Of a DNA stretch of 64,000 nt, positions 18,701 through 33,311 are shown piece by piece (position 1 is the stretch's first letter; each line of letters opens with the position of its first letter). A program made the position numbers and the translations under genes. Source of the stretch: Actinernus sp. WN-2022 (Eukaryota > Cnidaria > Anthozoa > Actiniaria > Actinernidae); assembly GCA_030867875.1 (NCBI GenBank), contig JAOWCC010000809.1, positions 992,001 to 1,056,000 of the forward strand, in the 5' to 3' direction. The notes beneath the pieces are model-generated. The model worked only from the letters and a program-made list of their open reading frames with translations, did not search any database and was not told the origin of the DNA.

Positions 18701-19225
18701 TGAAAGCAGAAATCTTAATTTAAGCAGAAAACCTTAATTTGAGATTGCAAGCACTAATTCTTCGAAAGAAAATTGATTTGTAAATTTTACGACGCAATGA
18801 AACGTGTTCTATTGCTCGCGATCTCCTCGTTTCCTCTCAAGCATGAATCTCTTGATTTGAAACTTTTACCGATCTGAACATTTTTTGGCCACCACGAATC
18901 CCTTCGTTTCAAATTAATACGGCGCAATGAAAAATCTTAATTGAAAGCAGACATCTTAATTTAAGCAGAAAACCTTACTTTGAGACTGCAAGCACTAACT
19001 CTTCGATTGAAAATTGATTTGTAAATTTTACGACGCAATTGAAACGGCTTCGATTTAGATCGCAAGCAGAATCTCGTCAATTGGAAATTTTTACACAATG
19101 AAACGTGTTCTATTTTGCTCGCGATCTCCTTCGTTTACCTCTCAAGCAGGAATCTTTTGATTTTTTTGGCCACCACGAATCCCTTTGTTTCAAATTAATA
19201 CGGCGCAATGAAAAATCTTAACTTT
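15735..19225. repeat. Satellite A: units of about 240 bp in a 1650-bp higher-order repeat
   Basis: Each unit runs cttcgattgaaaattgattt, acgacgcaatgaaacgtgtt, gctcgcgatctcctcg, caagcaggaatctcttgatt, ttggccaccacgaatccctt, and ends with a small internal repeat of atcttaattgaaagcagaaa. Two subtypes alternate (one with ggcttcgatttagatcgcaa). A rarer segment with agctagaacttggtgcatgt occurs around 16330-16375, and again near 17370, 17990 and 18500. A long segment beginning gcaatgagaaacttaattga is at 16211 and again at 17861, exactly 1650 bp apart, nearly identical for several hundred bases. Non-coding; the two identical 75-codon minus-strand frames at 16253 and 17903 simply mark this duplication. 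Confidence 0.9.
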
Positions 19226-22200
19226 AGCTAGAAATATTAAAAACGTTCAATGTGCCGTAAAATTCTCAAACGGAGAGATTCCATCTTTCCAGCCAATTCA
19301 TAGATTCCTGATCGCGAGCTAATATTAAAAACGTTCAATGTGCCGTAAATTCTGAAACGGAGAGATTCCATCTTTCCAGCCAATTCATAGATTCCTGATC
19401 GCGAGCTAATATTAAAAACGTTCAATGTGCCGTAAAATTCTCAAACGGAGAGATTGCATCTTTCCAGCGAATTCATAGATTCCTGACCGCGAGCTAATAT
19501 TAAAAACGTTCAATGTGCCGTAAAATTCTCAAACGGAGAGATTCCATCTTTCCAGCCAATTCATAGATTCCTGACCGCGAGCTAATATTAAAAACGTTCA
19601 ATGTGCCGTAAAATTCTCAAACGGAGAGATTCCATCTTTCCAGCCAATTCATAGATTCCTGATCGCGAGCTAATATTAAAAACGTTCAATGTGCCGTAAA
19701 ATTGTGAAACGGAGAGATTCCATCTTTCCAGCAAATTATTAGATTCGTGATCGCGAGCTAATATTAAAAACGTTCAATGTGCCGTAAAATTCTCAAACGG
19801 AGAGATTCCATCTTTCCAGCCAATTCATCGCGAGCTAATATTAAAAACGTTCAATGTGCCGTAAAATTCTCAAACGGAGAGATTCCATCTTTCCAGCCAA
19901 TTCATAGATTCCTGACCGCGAGCTAATATTAAAAACGTTCAATGTGCCGTAAAATTCTCAAACGGAGAGATTCCATCTTTCCAGCCAATTCATAGATTCC
20001 TGACCGCGAGCTAATATTAAAAACGTTCAATGTGCCGTAAAATTCTCAAACGGAGAGATTCCATCTTTCCAGCCAATTCATAGATTCCTGATCGCGAGCT
20101 AATATTAAAAACGTTCAATGTGCCGTAAAATTCTCAAACGGAGAGATGCCATCTTTCCAGCCAATTCATAGATTCCTGACCGCGAGCTAATATTAAAAAC
20201 GTTCAATGTGCCGTAAAATTCTCAAACGGAGAGATTCCATCTTTCCAGCCAATTCATAGATTCCTGACCGCGAGCTAATATTACAAACGTTCAATGTGCC
20301 GTAAATTCTCAAACGGAGAGATTCCATCTTTCCAGCCAATTCATAGATTCCTGACCGCGAGCTAATATTAAAAACGTTCAATGTGCCGTAAAATTCTCAA
20401 ACGGAGAGATTCCATCTTTCCAGCCAATTCATAGATTCCTGACCGAGAGCTAATATTAAAAACGTTCAATGTGCCGTAAAATTCTCAAACGGAGAGATTC
20501 CATCTTACCAGCCAATTCATAGATAGGAGATCGCGAGCTAATATTAAAAACGTTCAATGTGCCGTAAAATTCTCAAACGAAGAGATTCCATTTTTCCAGC
20601 CAATTCATAGATAGGAGATCGCGAGCTAATATTAAAAACGTTCAATGTGCCGTAAAATTCTCAAACGGAGAGATTCCATCTTTCCAGCCAATTCATAGAT
20701 TCCTGAGCGCGAGCTAATATTAAAAACGTTCAATGTGCCGTAAAATTCTCAAACGGAGAGATTCCATCTTTCCAGCCAATTCATAGATTCCTGATCGCGA
20801 GCTAATATTAAAAACGTTCAATGTGCCGTAAATTCTCAAACGGAGAGATTCCATCTTTCCAGCCAATTCATAGATTCCTGATCGCGAGCTAATATTAAAA
20901 ACGTTCAATGTGCCGTAAAATTCTCAAACGGAGAGATTCCATCTTTCCAGCCAATTCATAGATTCCTGACCGCGAGCTAATATTAAAAACGTTCAATGTG
21001 CCGTAAAATTCTCAAACGGAGAGATTCCATCTTTCCAGCCAATTCATAGATTCCTGACCGCGAGCTAATATTAAAAACGTTCAATGTGCCGTAAATTCTC
21101 AAACGGAGAGATTCCATCTTTCCAGCTAATTCATAGATTCCTGATCGCGAGCTAATATTAAAAACGTTCAATGTGCCGTAAAATTCTCAAACGGAGAGAT
21201 TCCATCTTTCCAGCCAATTCATCGCGAGCTAATATTAAAAACGTTGAATGTGCCGTAAAATTCTCAAACGGAGAGATTCCATCTTTCCAGCCAATTCATA
21301 GATTCCTGACCGCGAGCTAATGTTAAAAACGTTGAATGTGCCGTAAAATTCTCAAACGGAGAGATTCCATCTTTCCAGCCAATTCATAGATTCCTGACCG
21401 CGAGCTAATATTAAAAACGTTCAATGTGCCGTAAAATTCTCAAACGGAGAGATTCCATCTTTCCAGCCAATTCATAGATTCCTGATCGCGAGCTAATATT
21501 AAAAACGTTCAATGTGCCGTAAAATTCTCAAACGGAGAGATTCCATCTTTCCAGCCAATTCATAGATTCCTGATCGCGAGCTAATATTAAAAACGTTCAA
21601 TGTGCAGTAAATTCTCAAACGGAGAGATTCCATCTTTCCAGCCAATTCATAGATTCCTGATCGCGAGCTAATATTAAAAACGTTCAATGTGCCGTAAAAT
21701 TCTCAAACGGAGAGATTCCATCTTTCCAGCCAATTCATAGATTCCTGACCGCGAGCTAATATTAAAAACGTTCAATGTGCCGTAAAATTCTCAAACGGAG
21801 AGATTCCATCTTTCCAGCCAATTCATAGATTCCTGACCGCGAGCTAATATTAAAAACGTTCAATGTGCCTTAAAATTCTCAAACGGAGAGATTCCATCTT
21901 TCCAGCCAATTCATAGATTCCTGACCGCGAGCTAATATTAAAAACGTTCAATGTGCCGTAAATTCTCAAACGGAGAGATTCCATCTTTCCAGCTAATTCA
22001 TAGATTCCTGATCGCGAGCTAATATTAAAAACGTTCAATGTGCCGTAAAATTCTCAAACGGAGAGATTCCATCTTTCCAGCCAATTCATCGCGAGCTAAT
22101 ATTAAAAACGTTGAATGTGCCGTAAAATTCTCAAACGGAGAGATTCCATCTTTCCAGCCAATTCATAGATTCCTGACCGCGAGCTAATATTAAAAACGTT

Positions 22201-24098
22201 GAATGTGCCGTAAAATTCTCAAACGGAGAGATTCCATCTTTCCAGCCAATTCATAGATTCCTGACCGCGAGCTAATATTAAAAACGTTCAATGTGCCGTA
22301 AAATTCTCAAACGGAGAGATTCCATCTTTCCAGCCAATTCATAGATTCCTGATCGCGAGCTAATATTAAAAATGTTCAATGTGCCGTAAAATTCTCAAAC
22401 GGAGAGATTCCATCTTTCCAGCCAATTCATAGATTCCTGATCGCGAGCTAATATTAAAAACCTTCAATGTGCCGTAAATTCTCAAACGGAGAGATTCCCT
22501 CTTTCCAGCCAATTCATAGATTCCTGATCGTGAGCTAATATTAAAAACGTTCAATGTGCCGTAAAATTCTCAAACGGAGAGATTCCATCTTTCCAGCCAA
22601 TTCATAGATTCCTGACCGCGAGCTAATATTAAAAACGTTCAATGTGCCGTAAAATTCTCAAACGGAGAGATTCCATCTTTCCAGCCAATTCATAGATTCC
22701 TGACCGCGAGCTATATTAAAAACGTTCAATGTGCCGTAAAATTCTCAAACGGAGAGATTCCATCTTTCCAGCCAATTCATAGATTCCTGATCGCGAGCTA
22801 ATATTAAAAACGTTCAATGTGCAGTAAATTCTCAAACGGAGAGATTCCATCTTTCCAGCCAATTCATAGATTCCTGATCGCGAGCTAATATTAAAAACGT
22901 TCAATGTGCCGTAAAATTCTCAAACGGAGAGATTCCATCTTTCCAGCCAATTCATAGATTCCTGACCGCGAGCTAATATTAAAAACGTTCAATGTGCCGT
23001 AAAATTCTCAAACGGAGAGATTCCATCTTTCCAGCCAATTCATAGATTCCTGATCGCGAGCTAATATTAAAAACGTTCAATGTGCCGTAAAATTCTCAAA
23101 CGGAGAGATTCCATCTTTCCAGCCAATTCATCGCGAGCTAATATTAAAAACGTTGAATGTGCCGTAAAATTCTCAAACGGAGAGATTCCATCTTTCCAGC
23201 CAATTCATAGATTCCTGACCGCGAGCTAATATTAAAAACGTTGAATGTGCCGTAAAATTCTCAAACGGAGAGATTCCATCTTTCCAGCCAATTCATAGAT
23301 TCCTGACCGCGAGCTAATATTAAAAACGTTCAATGTGCCGTAAAATTCTCAAACGGAGAGATTCCATCTTTCCAGCCAATTCATAGATTCCTGATCGCGA
23401 GCTAATATTAAAAATGTTCAATGTGCCGTAAAATTCTCAAACGGAGAGATTCCATCTTTCCAGCCAATTCATAGATTCCTGATCGCGAGCTAATATTAAA
23501 AACCTTCAATGTGCCGTAAATTCTCAAACGGAGAGATTCCCTCTTTCCAGCCAATTCATAGATTCCTGATCGTGAGCTAATATTAAAAACGTTCAATGTG
23601 CCGTAAAATTCTCAAACGGAGAGATTCCATCTTTCCAGCCAATTCATAGATTCCTGACCGCGAGCTAATATTAAAAACGTTCAATGTGCCGTAAAATTCT
23701 CAAACGGAGAGATTCCATCTTTCCAGCCAATTCATAGATTCCTGACCGCGAGCTAATATTAAAAACGTTCAATGTGCCGTAAAATTCTCAAACGGAGAGA
23801 TTCCATCTTTCCAGCCAATTCATAGATTCCTGATCGCGAGCTAATATTAAAAACGTTCAATGTGCAGTAAATTCTCAAACGGAGAGATTCCATCTTTCCA
23901 GCCAATTCATAGATTCCTGATCGCGAGCTAATATTAAAAACGTTCAATGTGCCGTAAAATTCTCAAACGGAGAGATTCCATCTTTCCAGCCAATTCATCG
24001 CGAGCTAATATTAAAAACGTTGAATGTGCCGTAAAATTCTCAAACGGAGAGATTCCATCTTTCCAGCCAATTCATAGATTCCTGACCGCGAGCTAATA

Positions 24099-27000
24099 TT
24101 AAAAACGTTGAATGTGCCGTAAAATTCTCAAACGGAGAGATTCCATCTTTCCAGCCAATTCATAGATTCCTGATCGCGAGCTAATATTAAAAACCTTCAA
24201 TGTGCCGTAAATTCTCAAACGGAGAGATTCCCTCTTTCCAGCCAATTCATAGATTCCTGATCGTGAGCTAATATTAAAAACGTTCAATGTGCCGTATAAT
24301 TCTCAAACGGAGAGATTCCATCTTTCCAGCCAATTCATAGATTCCTGACCGCGAGCTAATATTAAAAACGTTCAATGTGCCGTAAAATTCTCAAACGGAG
24401 AGATTCCATCTTTCCAGCCAATTCATAGATTCCTGACCGCGAGCTAATATTAAAAACGTTCAATGTGCCGTAAAATTCTCAAACGGAGAGATTCCATCTT
24501 TCCAGCCAATTCATAGATTCCTGATCGCGAGCTAATATTAAAAACGTTCAATGTGCAGTAAATTCTCAAACGGAGAGATTCCATCTTTCCAGCCAATTCA
24601 TAGATTCCTGATCGCGAGCTAATATTAAAAACGTTCAATGTGCCGTAAAATTCTCAAACGGAGAGATTCCATCTTTCCAGCCAATTCATAGATTCCTGAC
24701 CGCGAGCTAATATTAAAAACGTTCAATGTGCCGTAAATTCTCAAACGGAGAGATTCCATCTTTCCAGCTAATTCATAGATTCCTGATCGCGAGCTAATAT
24801 TAAAAACGTTCAATGTGCCGTAAAATTCTCAAACGGAGAGATTCCATCTTTCCAGCCAATTCATCGCGAGCTAATATTAAAAACGTTGAATGTGCCGTAA
24901 AATTCTCAAACGGAGAGATTCCATCTTTCCAGCCAATTCATAGATTCCTGACCGCGAGCTAATATTAAAAACGTTGAATGTGCCGTAAAATTCTCAAACG
25001 GAGAGATTCCATCTTTCCAGCCAATTCATAGATTCCTGACCGCGAGCTAATATTAAAAACGTTCAATGTGCCGTAAAATTCTCAAACGGAGAGATTCCAT
25101 CTTTCCAGCCAATTCATAGATTCCTGATCGCGAGCTAATATTAAAAATGTTCAATGTGCCGTAAAATTCTCAAACGGAGAGATTCCATCTTTCCAGCCAA
25201 ATCATAGATTCCTGATCGCGAGCTAATATTAAAAACCTTCAATGTGCCGTAAATTCTCAAACGGAGAGGTTCCCTCTTTCCAGCCAATTCATAGATTCCT
25301 GATCGTGAGCTAATATTAAAAACGTTCAATGTGCCGTAAAATTCTCAAACGGAGAGATTCCATCTTTCCAGCCAATTCATAGATTCCTGATCGCGAGCTA
25401 ATATTAAAAATGTTCAATGTGCCGTAAAATTCTCAAACGGAGAGATTCCATCTTTCCAGCCAATTCATAGATTCCTGATCGCGAGCTAATATTAAAAACC
25501 TTCAATGTGCCGTAAATTCTCAAACGGAGAGATTCCCTCTTTCCAGCCAATTCATAGATTCCTGATCGTGAGCTAATATTAAAAACGTTCAATGTGCCGT
25601 AAAATTCTCAAACGGAGAGATTCCATCTTTCCAGCCAATTCATAGATTCCTGACCGCGAGCTAATATTAAAAACGTTCAATGTGCCGTAAAATTCTCAAA
25701 CGGAGAGATTCCATCTTTCCAGCCAATTCATAGATTCCTGACCGCGAGCTAATATTAAAAACGTTCAATGTGCCATAAAATTCTCAAACGGAGAGATTCC
25801 ATCTTTCCAGCCAATTCATAGATTCCTGATCGCGAGCTAATATTAAAAACGTTCAATGTGCAGTAAATTCTCAAACGGAGAGATTCCATCTTTCCAGCCA
25901 ATTCATAGATTCCTGATCGCGAGCTAATATTAAAAACGTTCAATGTGCCGTAAAATTCTCAAACGGAGAGATTCCATCTTTCCAGCCAATTCATAGATTC
26001 CTGACCGCGAGCTAATATTAAAAACGATCAATGTGCCGTAAATTCTCAAACGGAGAGATTCCATCTTTCCAGCTAATTCATAGATTCCTGATCGCGAGCT
26101 AATATTAAAAACGTTCAATGTGCCGTAAAATTCTCAAACGGAGAGATTCCATCTTTCCAGCCAATTCATCGCGAGCTAATATTAAAAACGTTGAATGTGC
26201 CGTAAAATTCTCAAACGGAGAGATTCCATCTTTCCAGCCAATTCATAGATTCCTGACCGCGAGCTAATATTAAAAACGTTGAATGTGCCGTAAAATTCTC
26301 AAACGGAGAGATTCCATCTTTCCAGCCAATTCATAGATTCCTGACCGCGAGCTAATATTAAAAACGTTCAATGTGCCGTAAAATTCTCAAACGGAGAGAT
26401 TCCCTCTTTCCAGCCAATTCATAGATTCCTGACCGCGAGCTAATATTAAAAACGTTCAATGTGCCGTAAAATTCTCAAACGGAGAGATTCCATCTTTCCA
26501 GCCAATTCATAGATTCCTGACCGCGAGCTAATATTAAAAACGTTCAATGTGCCGTAAAATTCTCAAACGGAGAGATTCCATCTTTCCAGCCAATTCATAG
26601 ATTCCTGATCGCGAGCTAATATTAAAAACGTTCAATGTGCAGTAAATTCTCAAACGGAGAGATTCCATCTTTCCAGCCAATTCATAGATTCCTGATCGCG
26701 AGCTAATATTAAAAACGTTCAATGTGCCGTAAAATTCTCAAACGGAGAGATTCCATCTTTCCAGCCAATTCATAGATTCCTGACCGCGAGCTAATATTAA
26801 AAACGTTCAATGTGCCGTAAAATTCTCAAACGGAGAGATTCCATCTTTCCAGCCAATTCATAGATTCCTGATCGCGAGCTAATATTAAAAACGTTCAATG
26901 TGCCGTAAAATTCTCAAACGGAGAGATTCCATCTTTCCAGCCAATTCATCGCGAGCTAATATTAAAAACGTTGAATGTGCCGTAAAATTCTCAAACGGAG

Positions 27001-27414
27001 AGATTCCATCTTTCCAGCCAATTCATAGATTCCTGACCGCGAGCTAATATTAAAAACGTTGAATGTGCCGTAAAATTCTCAAACGGAGAGATTCCATCTT
27101 TCCAGCCAATTCATAGATTCCTGACCGCGAGCTAATATTAAAAACGTTCAATGTGCCGTAAAATTCTCAAACGGAGAGATTCCATCTTTCCAGCCAATTC
27201 ATAGATTCCTGATCGCGAGCTAATATTAAAAATGTTCAATGTGCCGTAAAATTCTCAAACGGAGAGATTCCATCTTTCCAGCCAATTCATAGATTCCTGA
27301 TCGCGAGCTAATATTAAAAACCTTCAATGTGCCGTAAATTCTCAAACGGAGAGATTCCCTCTTTCCAGCCAATTCATAGATTCCTGATCGTGAGCTAATA
27401 TTAAAAACGTTCAA
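24099..27414. repeat. Satellite B block repeated 11561 bp downstream
   Basis: Markers at 24099, 24450, 24625, 25141, 25404, 25755, 25930, 26534 and 27226 recur at +11561 (35660 to 38787), including the aaaacgatcaatg variant. After about 27.4 kb the offset becomes 11824, so one copy has gained or lost 263 bp, exactly three monomers (88+88+87). Confidence 0.85.
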
Positions 27415-30369
27415 TGTGCCGTAAAATTCTCAAACGGAGAGATTCCATCTTTCCAGCCAATTCATAGATTCCTGACCGCGAGCTAATATTAAAAACGTTC
27501 AATGTGCCGTAAAATTCTCAAACGGAGAGATTCCATCTTTCCAGCCAATTCATAGATTCCTGACCGCGAGCTAATATTAAAAACGTTCAATGTGCCGTAA
27601 AATTCTCAAACGGAGAGATTCCATCTTTCCAGCCAATTCATAGATTCCTGACCGCGAGCTAATATTAAAAACGTTCAATGTGCCTTAAAATTCTCAAACG
27701 GAGAGATTCCACCTTTCCAGCGAATTCATAGATTCCTGACCGCGAGCTAATATTAAAAACGTTCAATGTGCCGTAAATTCTCAAACGGAGAGATTCCATC
27801 TTTCCAGCTAATTCATAGATTCCTGATCGCGAGCTAATATTAAAAACGTTCAATGTGCCGTAAAGATCTCAAACGGAGAGATTCCATCTTTCCAGCCAAT
27901 TCATCGCGAGCTAATATTAAAAACGTTGAATGTGCCGTAAAATTCTCAAACGGAGAGATTCCATCTTTCCAGCCAATTCATCGCGAGCTAATATTAAAAA
28001 CGTTGAATGTGCCGTAAAATTCTCAAACGGAGAGATTCCATCTTTCCAGCCAATTCATAGATTCCTGACCGCGAGCTAATATTAAAAACGTTGAATGTGC
28101 CGTAAAATTCTCAAACGGAGAGATTCCATCTTTCCAGCCAATTCATAGATTCCTGACCGCGAGCTAATATTAAAAACGTTCAATGTGCCGTAAAATTCTC
28201 AAACGGAGAGATTCCCTCTTTCCAGCCAATTCATAGATTCCTGACCGCGAGCTAATATTAAAAACGTTCAATGTGCCGTAAAATTCTCAAACGGAGAGAT
28301 TCCATCTTTCCAGCCAATTCATAGATTCCTGACCGCGAGCTAATATTAAAAACGTTCAATGTGCCGTAAAATTCTCAAACGGAGAGATTCCATCTTTCCA
28401 GCCAATTCATAGATTCCTGATCGCGAGCTAATATTAAAAACGTTCAATGTGCAGTAAATTCTCAAACGGAGAGATTCCATCTTTCCAGCCAATTCATAGA
28501 TTCCTGATCGCGAGCTAATATTAAAAACGTTCAATGTGCCGTAAAATTCTCAAACGGAGAGATTCCATCTTTCCAGCCAATTCATAGATTCCTGACCGCG
28601 AGCTAATATTAAAAACGTTCAATGTGCCGTAAAATTCTCAAACGGAGAGATTCCATCTTTCCAGCCAATTCATAGATTCCTGATCGCGAGCTAATATTAA
28701 AAACGTTGAATGTGCCGTAAAATTCTCAAACGGAGAGATTCCATCTTTCCAGCCAATTCATAGATTCCTGACCGCGAGCTAATATTAAAAACGTTGAATG
28801 TGCCGTAAAATTATCAAACGGAGAGATTCCATCTTTCCAGCCAATTCATAGATTCCTGACCGCGAGCTAATATTAAAAACGTTCAATGTGCCGTAAAATT
28901 CTCAAACGGAGAGATTCCATCTTTCCAGCCAATTCATAGATTCCTGATCGCGAGCTAATATTAAAAATGTTCAATGTGCCGTAAAATTCTCAAACGGAGA
29001 GATTCCATCTTTCCAGCCAATTCATAGATTCCTGATCGCGAGCTAATATTAAAAACCTTCAATGTGCCGTAAATTCTCAAACGGAGAGATTCCCTCTTTC
29101 CAGCCAATTCATAGATTCCTGATCGTGAGCTAATATTAAAAACGTTCAATGTGCCGTAAAATTCTCAAACGGAGAGATTCCATCTTTCCAGCCAATTCAT
29201 AGATTCCTGACCGCGAGCTAATATTAAAAACGTTCAATGTGCCGTAAAATTCTCAAACGGAGAGATTCCATCTTTCCAGCCAATTCATAGATTCCTGACC
29301 GCGAGCTAATATTAAAAACGTTCAATGTGCCGTAAAATTCTCAAACGGAGAGATTCCATCTTTCCAGCCAATTCATAGATTCCTGATCGCGAGCTAATAT
29401 TAAAAACGTTCAATGTGCAGTAAATTCTCAAACGGAGAGATTCCATCTTTCCAGCCAATTCATAGATTCCTGATCGCGAGCTAATATTAAAAACGTTCAA
29501 TGTGCCGTAAAATTCTCAAACGGAGAGATTCCATCTTTCCAGCCAATTCATAGATTCCTGACCGCGAGCTAATATTAAAAACGTTCAATGTGCCGTAAAA
29601 TTCTCAAACGGAGAGATTCCATCTTTCCAGCCAATTCATAGATTCCTGACCGCGAGCTAATATTAAAAACGTTCAATGTGCCTTAAAATTCTCAAACGGA
29701 GAGATTCCACCTTTCCAGCGAATTCATAGATTCCTGACCGCGAGCTAATATTAAAAACGTTCAATGTGCCGTAAATTCTCAAACGGAGAGATTCCATCTT
29801 TCCAGCTAATTCATAGATTCCTGATCGCGAGCTAATATTAAAAACGTTCAATGTGCCGTAAAATTCTCAAACGGAGAGATTCCATCTTTCCAGCCAATTC
29901 ATCGCGAGCTAATATTAAAAACGTTCAATGTGCCGTAAAATTCTCAAATTCTCAAACGGAGAGATTCCATCTTTCCAGCCAATTCATAGATTCCTGACCG
30001 CGAGCTAATATTAAAAACGTTGAATGTGCCGTAAAATTCTCAAACGGAGAGATTCCATCTTTCCAGCCAATTCATAGATTCCTGACCGCGAGCTAATATT
30101 AAAAACGTTCAATGTGCCGTAAAATTCTCAAACGGAGAGATTCCATCTTTCCACCCAATTCATAGATTCCTGATCGCGAGCTAATATTAAAAACGTTCAA
30201 TGTGCAGTAAATTCTCAAACGGAGAGATTCCATCTTTCCAGCCAATTCATAGATTCCTGATCGCGAGCTAATATTAAAAACGTTCAATGTGCCGTAAAAT
30301 TCTCAAACGGAGAGATTCCATCTTTCCAGCCAATTCATAGATTCCTGACCGCGAGCTAATATTAAAAAC

Positions 30370-31780
30370 GTTCAATGTGCCGTAAAATTCTCAACGGAGA
30401 GATTCCATCTTTCCAGCCAATTCATAGATTCCTGACCGCGAGCTAATATTAAAAACGTTCAATGTGCCTTAAAATTCTCAACGGAGAGATTCCACCTTTC
30501 CAGCGAATCATAGATTCCTGACCGCGAGCTAATATTAAAAACGTTCAATGTGCCGTAAATTCTCAAACGGAGAGATTCATCTTTCCAGCTAATTCATAGA
30601 TTCCTGATCGCGAGCTAATATTAAAAACGTTCAATGTGCCGTAAAATTCTCAAACGGAGAGATTCCATCTTTCCAGCCAATTCATCGCGAGCTAATATTA
30701 AAAACGTTCAATGTGCCGTAAAATTCTCAAACGGAGAGATTCCATCTTTCCAGCCAATTCATAGATTCCTGACCGCGAGCTAATATTAAAACGTTGAATG
30801 TGCCGTAAATTCTCAAACGGAGAGATTCCATCTTTCCAGCCAATTCATAGATTCCTGACCGCGAGCTAATATTAAAAACGTTCAATGTGCCGTAAAATTC
30901 TCAACGGAGAGATTCCATCTTTCCAGCCAATTCATAGATTCCTGATCGCGAGCTAATATTAAAAATGTTCAATGTGCCGTAAAATTCTCAACGGAGAGAT
31001 TCCATCTTTCCAGCCAATTCATAGATTCCTGATCGCGAGCTAATATTAAAAATGTTCAATGTGCCGTAAAATTCTCAAACGGAGAGATTCCATCTTTCCA
31101 GCCAAATCATAGATTCCTGATCGCGAGCTAATATTAAAAACCTTCAATGTGCCGTAAATTCTCAAACGGAGAGGTTCCCTCTTTCCTGCCAATTCATAGA
31201 TTCCTGATCGTGAGCTAATATTAAAAACGTTCAATGTGCCGTAAAATTCTCAAACGGAGAGATTCCATCTTTCCAGCCAATTCATAGATTCCTGATCGCG
31301 AGCTAATATTAAAAATGTTCAATGTGCCGTAAAATTCTCAAACGGAGAGATTCCATCTTTCCAGCCAATTCATAGATTCCTGATCGCGAGCTAATATTAA
31401 AAACCTTCAATGTGCCGTAAATTCTCAAACGGAGAGATTCCCTCTTTCCAGCCATTCATAGATTCCTGATCGTGAGCTAATATTAAAAACGTTCAATGTG
31501 CCGTAAAATTCTCAAACGGAGAGATTCCATCTTTCCAGCCAATTCATAGATTCCTGACCGCGAGCTAATATTAAAAACGTTCAATGTGCCGTAAAATTCT
31601 CAAACGGAGAGATTCCATCTTTCCAGCCAATTCATAGATTCCTGACCGCGAGCTAATATTAAAAACGTTCAATGTGCCGTAAATTCTCAAACGGAGAGAT
31701 TCCATCTTTCCAGCCAATTCATAGATTCCTGATCGCGAGCTAATATTAAAAACGTTCAATGTGCAGTAATTCTCAAACGG
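30370..31780. other. Satellite B segment with clustered single-base deletions
   Basis: Single-base losses crowd here and are nearly absent elsewhere: tctcaacgg for tctcaaacgg (about 30391, 30479, 30901 and 30990), gcgaatcatag, gagattcatc, attaaaacgttg, ccagccattcat and gcagtaattc. Most fall in short homopolymers. This looks like a stretch of uncorrected long-read error or poor assembly consensus rather than biology. Confidence 0.6.
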
Positions 31781-33311
31781 AGAGATTCCATCTTTCCAGC
31801 CAATTCATAGATTCCTGATCGCGAGCTAATATTAAAAACGTTCAATGTGCCGTAAAATTCTCAAACGGAGAGATTCCATCTTTCCAGCCAATTCATAGAT
31901 TCCTGACCGCGAGCTAATATTAAAAACGTTCAATGTGCCGTAAATTCTCAAACGGAGAGATTCCATCTTTCCAGCTAATTCATAGATTCCTGATCGCGAG
32001 CTAATATTAAAAACGTTCAATGTGCCGTAAAATTCTCAAACGGAGAGATTCCATCTTTCCAGCCAAATCATAGATTCCTGATCGCGAGCTAATATTAAAA
32101 ACCTTCAATGTGCCGTAAATTCTCAAACGGAGAGGTTCCCTCTTTCCTGCCAATTCATAGATTCCTGATCGTGAGCTAATATTAAAAACGTTCAATGTGC
32201 CGTAAAATTCTCAAACGGAGAGATTCCATCTTTCCAGCCAATTCATAGATTCCTGATCGCGAGCTAATATTAAAAATGTTCAATGTGCCGTAAAATTCTC
32301 AAACGGAGAGATTCCATCTTTCCAGCCAATTCATAGATTCCTGATCGCGAGCTAATATTAAAAACCTTCAATGTGCCGTAAATTCTCAAACGGAGAGATT
32401 CCCTCTTTCCAGCCAATTCATAGATTCCTGATCGTGAGCTAATATTAAAAACGTTCAATGTGCCGTAAAATTCTCAAACGGAGAGATTCCATCTTTCCAG
32501 CCAATTCATAGATTCCTGACCGCGAGCTAATATTAAAAACGTTCAATGTGCCGTAAAATTCTCAAACGGAGAGATTCCATCTTTCCAGCCAATTCATAGA
32601 TTCCTGACCGCGAGCTAATATTAAAAACGTTCAATGTGCCGTAAAATTCTCAAACGGAGAGATTCCATCTTTCCAGCCAATTCATAGATTCCTGATCGCG
32701 AGCTAATATTAAAAACGTTCAATGTGCAGTAAATTCTCAAACGGAGAGATTCCATCTTTCCAGCCAATTCATAGATTCCTGATCGCGAGCTAATATTAAA
32801 AACGTTCAATGTGCCGTAAAATTCTCAAACGGAGAGATTCCATCTTTCCAGCCAATTCATAGATTCCTGACCGCGAGCTAATATTAAAAACGTTCAATGT
32901 GCCGTAAATTCTCAAACGGAGAGATTCCATCTTTCCAGCTAATTCATAGATTCCTGATCGCGAGCTAATATTAAAAACGTTCAATGTGCCGTAAAATTCT
33001 CAAACGGAGAGATTCCATCTTTCCAGCCAATTCATCGCGAGCTAATATTAAAAACGTTGAATGTGCCGTAAAATTCTCAAACGGAGAGATTCCATCTTTC
33101 CAGCCAATTCATAGATTCCTGACCGCGAGCTAATATTAAAAACGTTGAATGTGCCGTAAAATTCTCAAACGGAGAGATTCCATCTTTCCAGCCAATTCAT
33201 AGATTCCTGACCGCGAGCTAATATTAAAAACGTTCAATGTGCCGTAAAATTCTCAAACGGAGAGATTCCATCTTTCCAGCCAATTCATAGATTCCTGATC
33301 GCGAGCTAATA

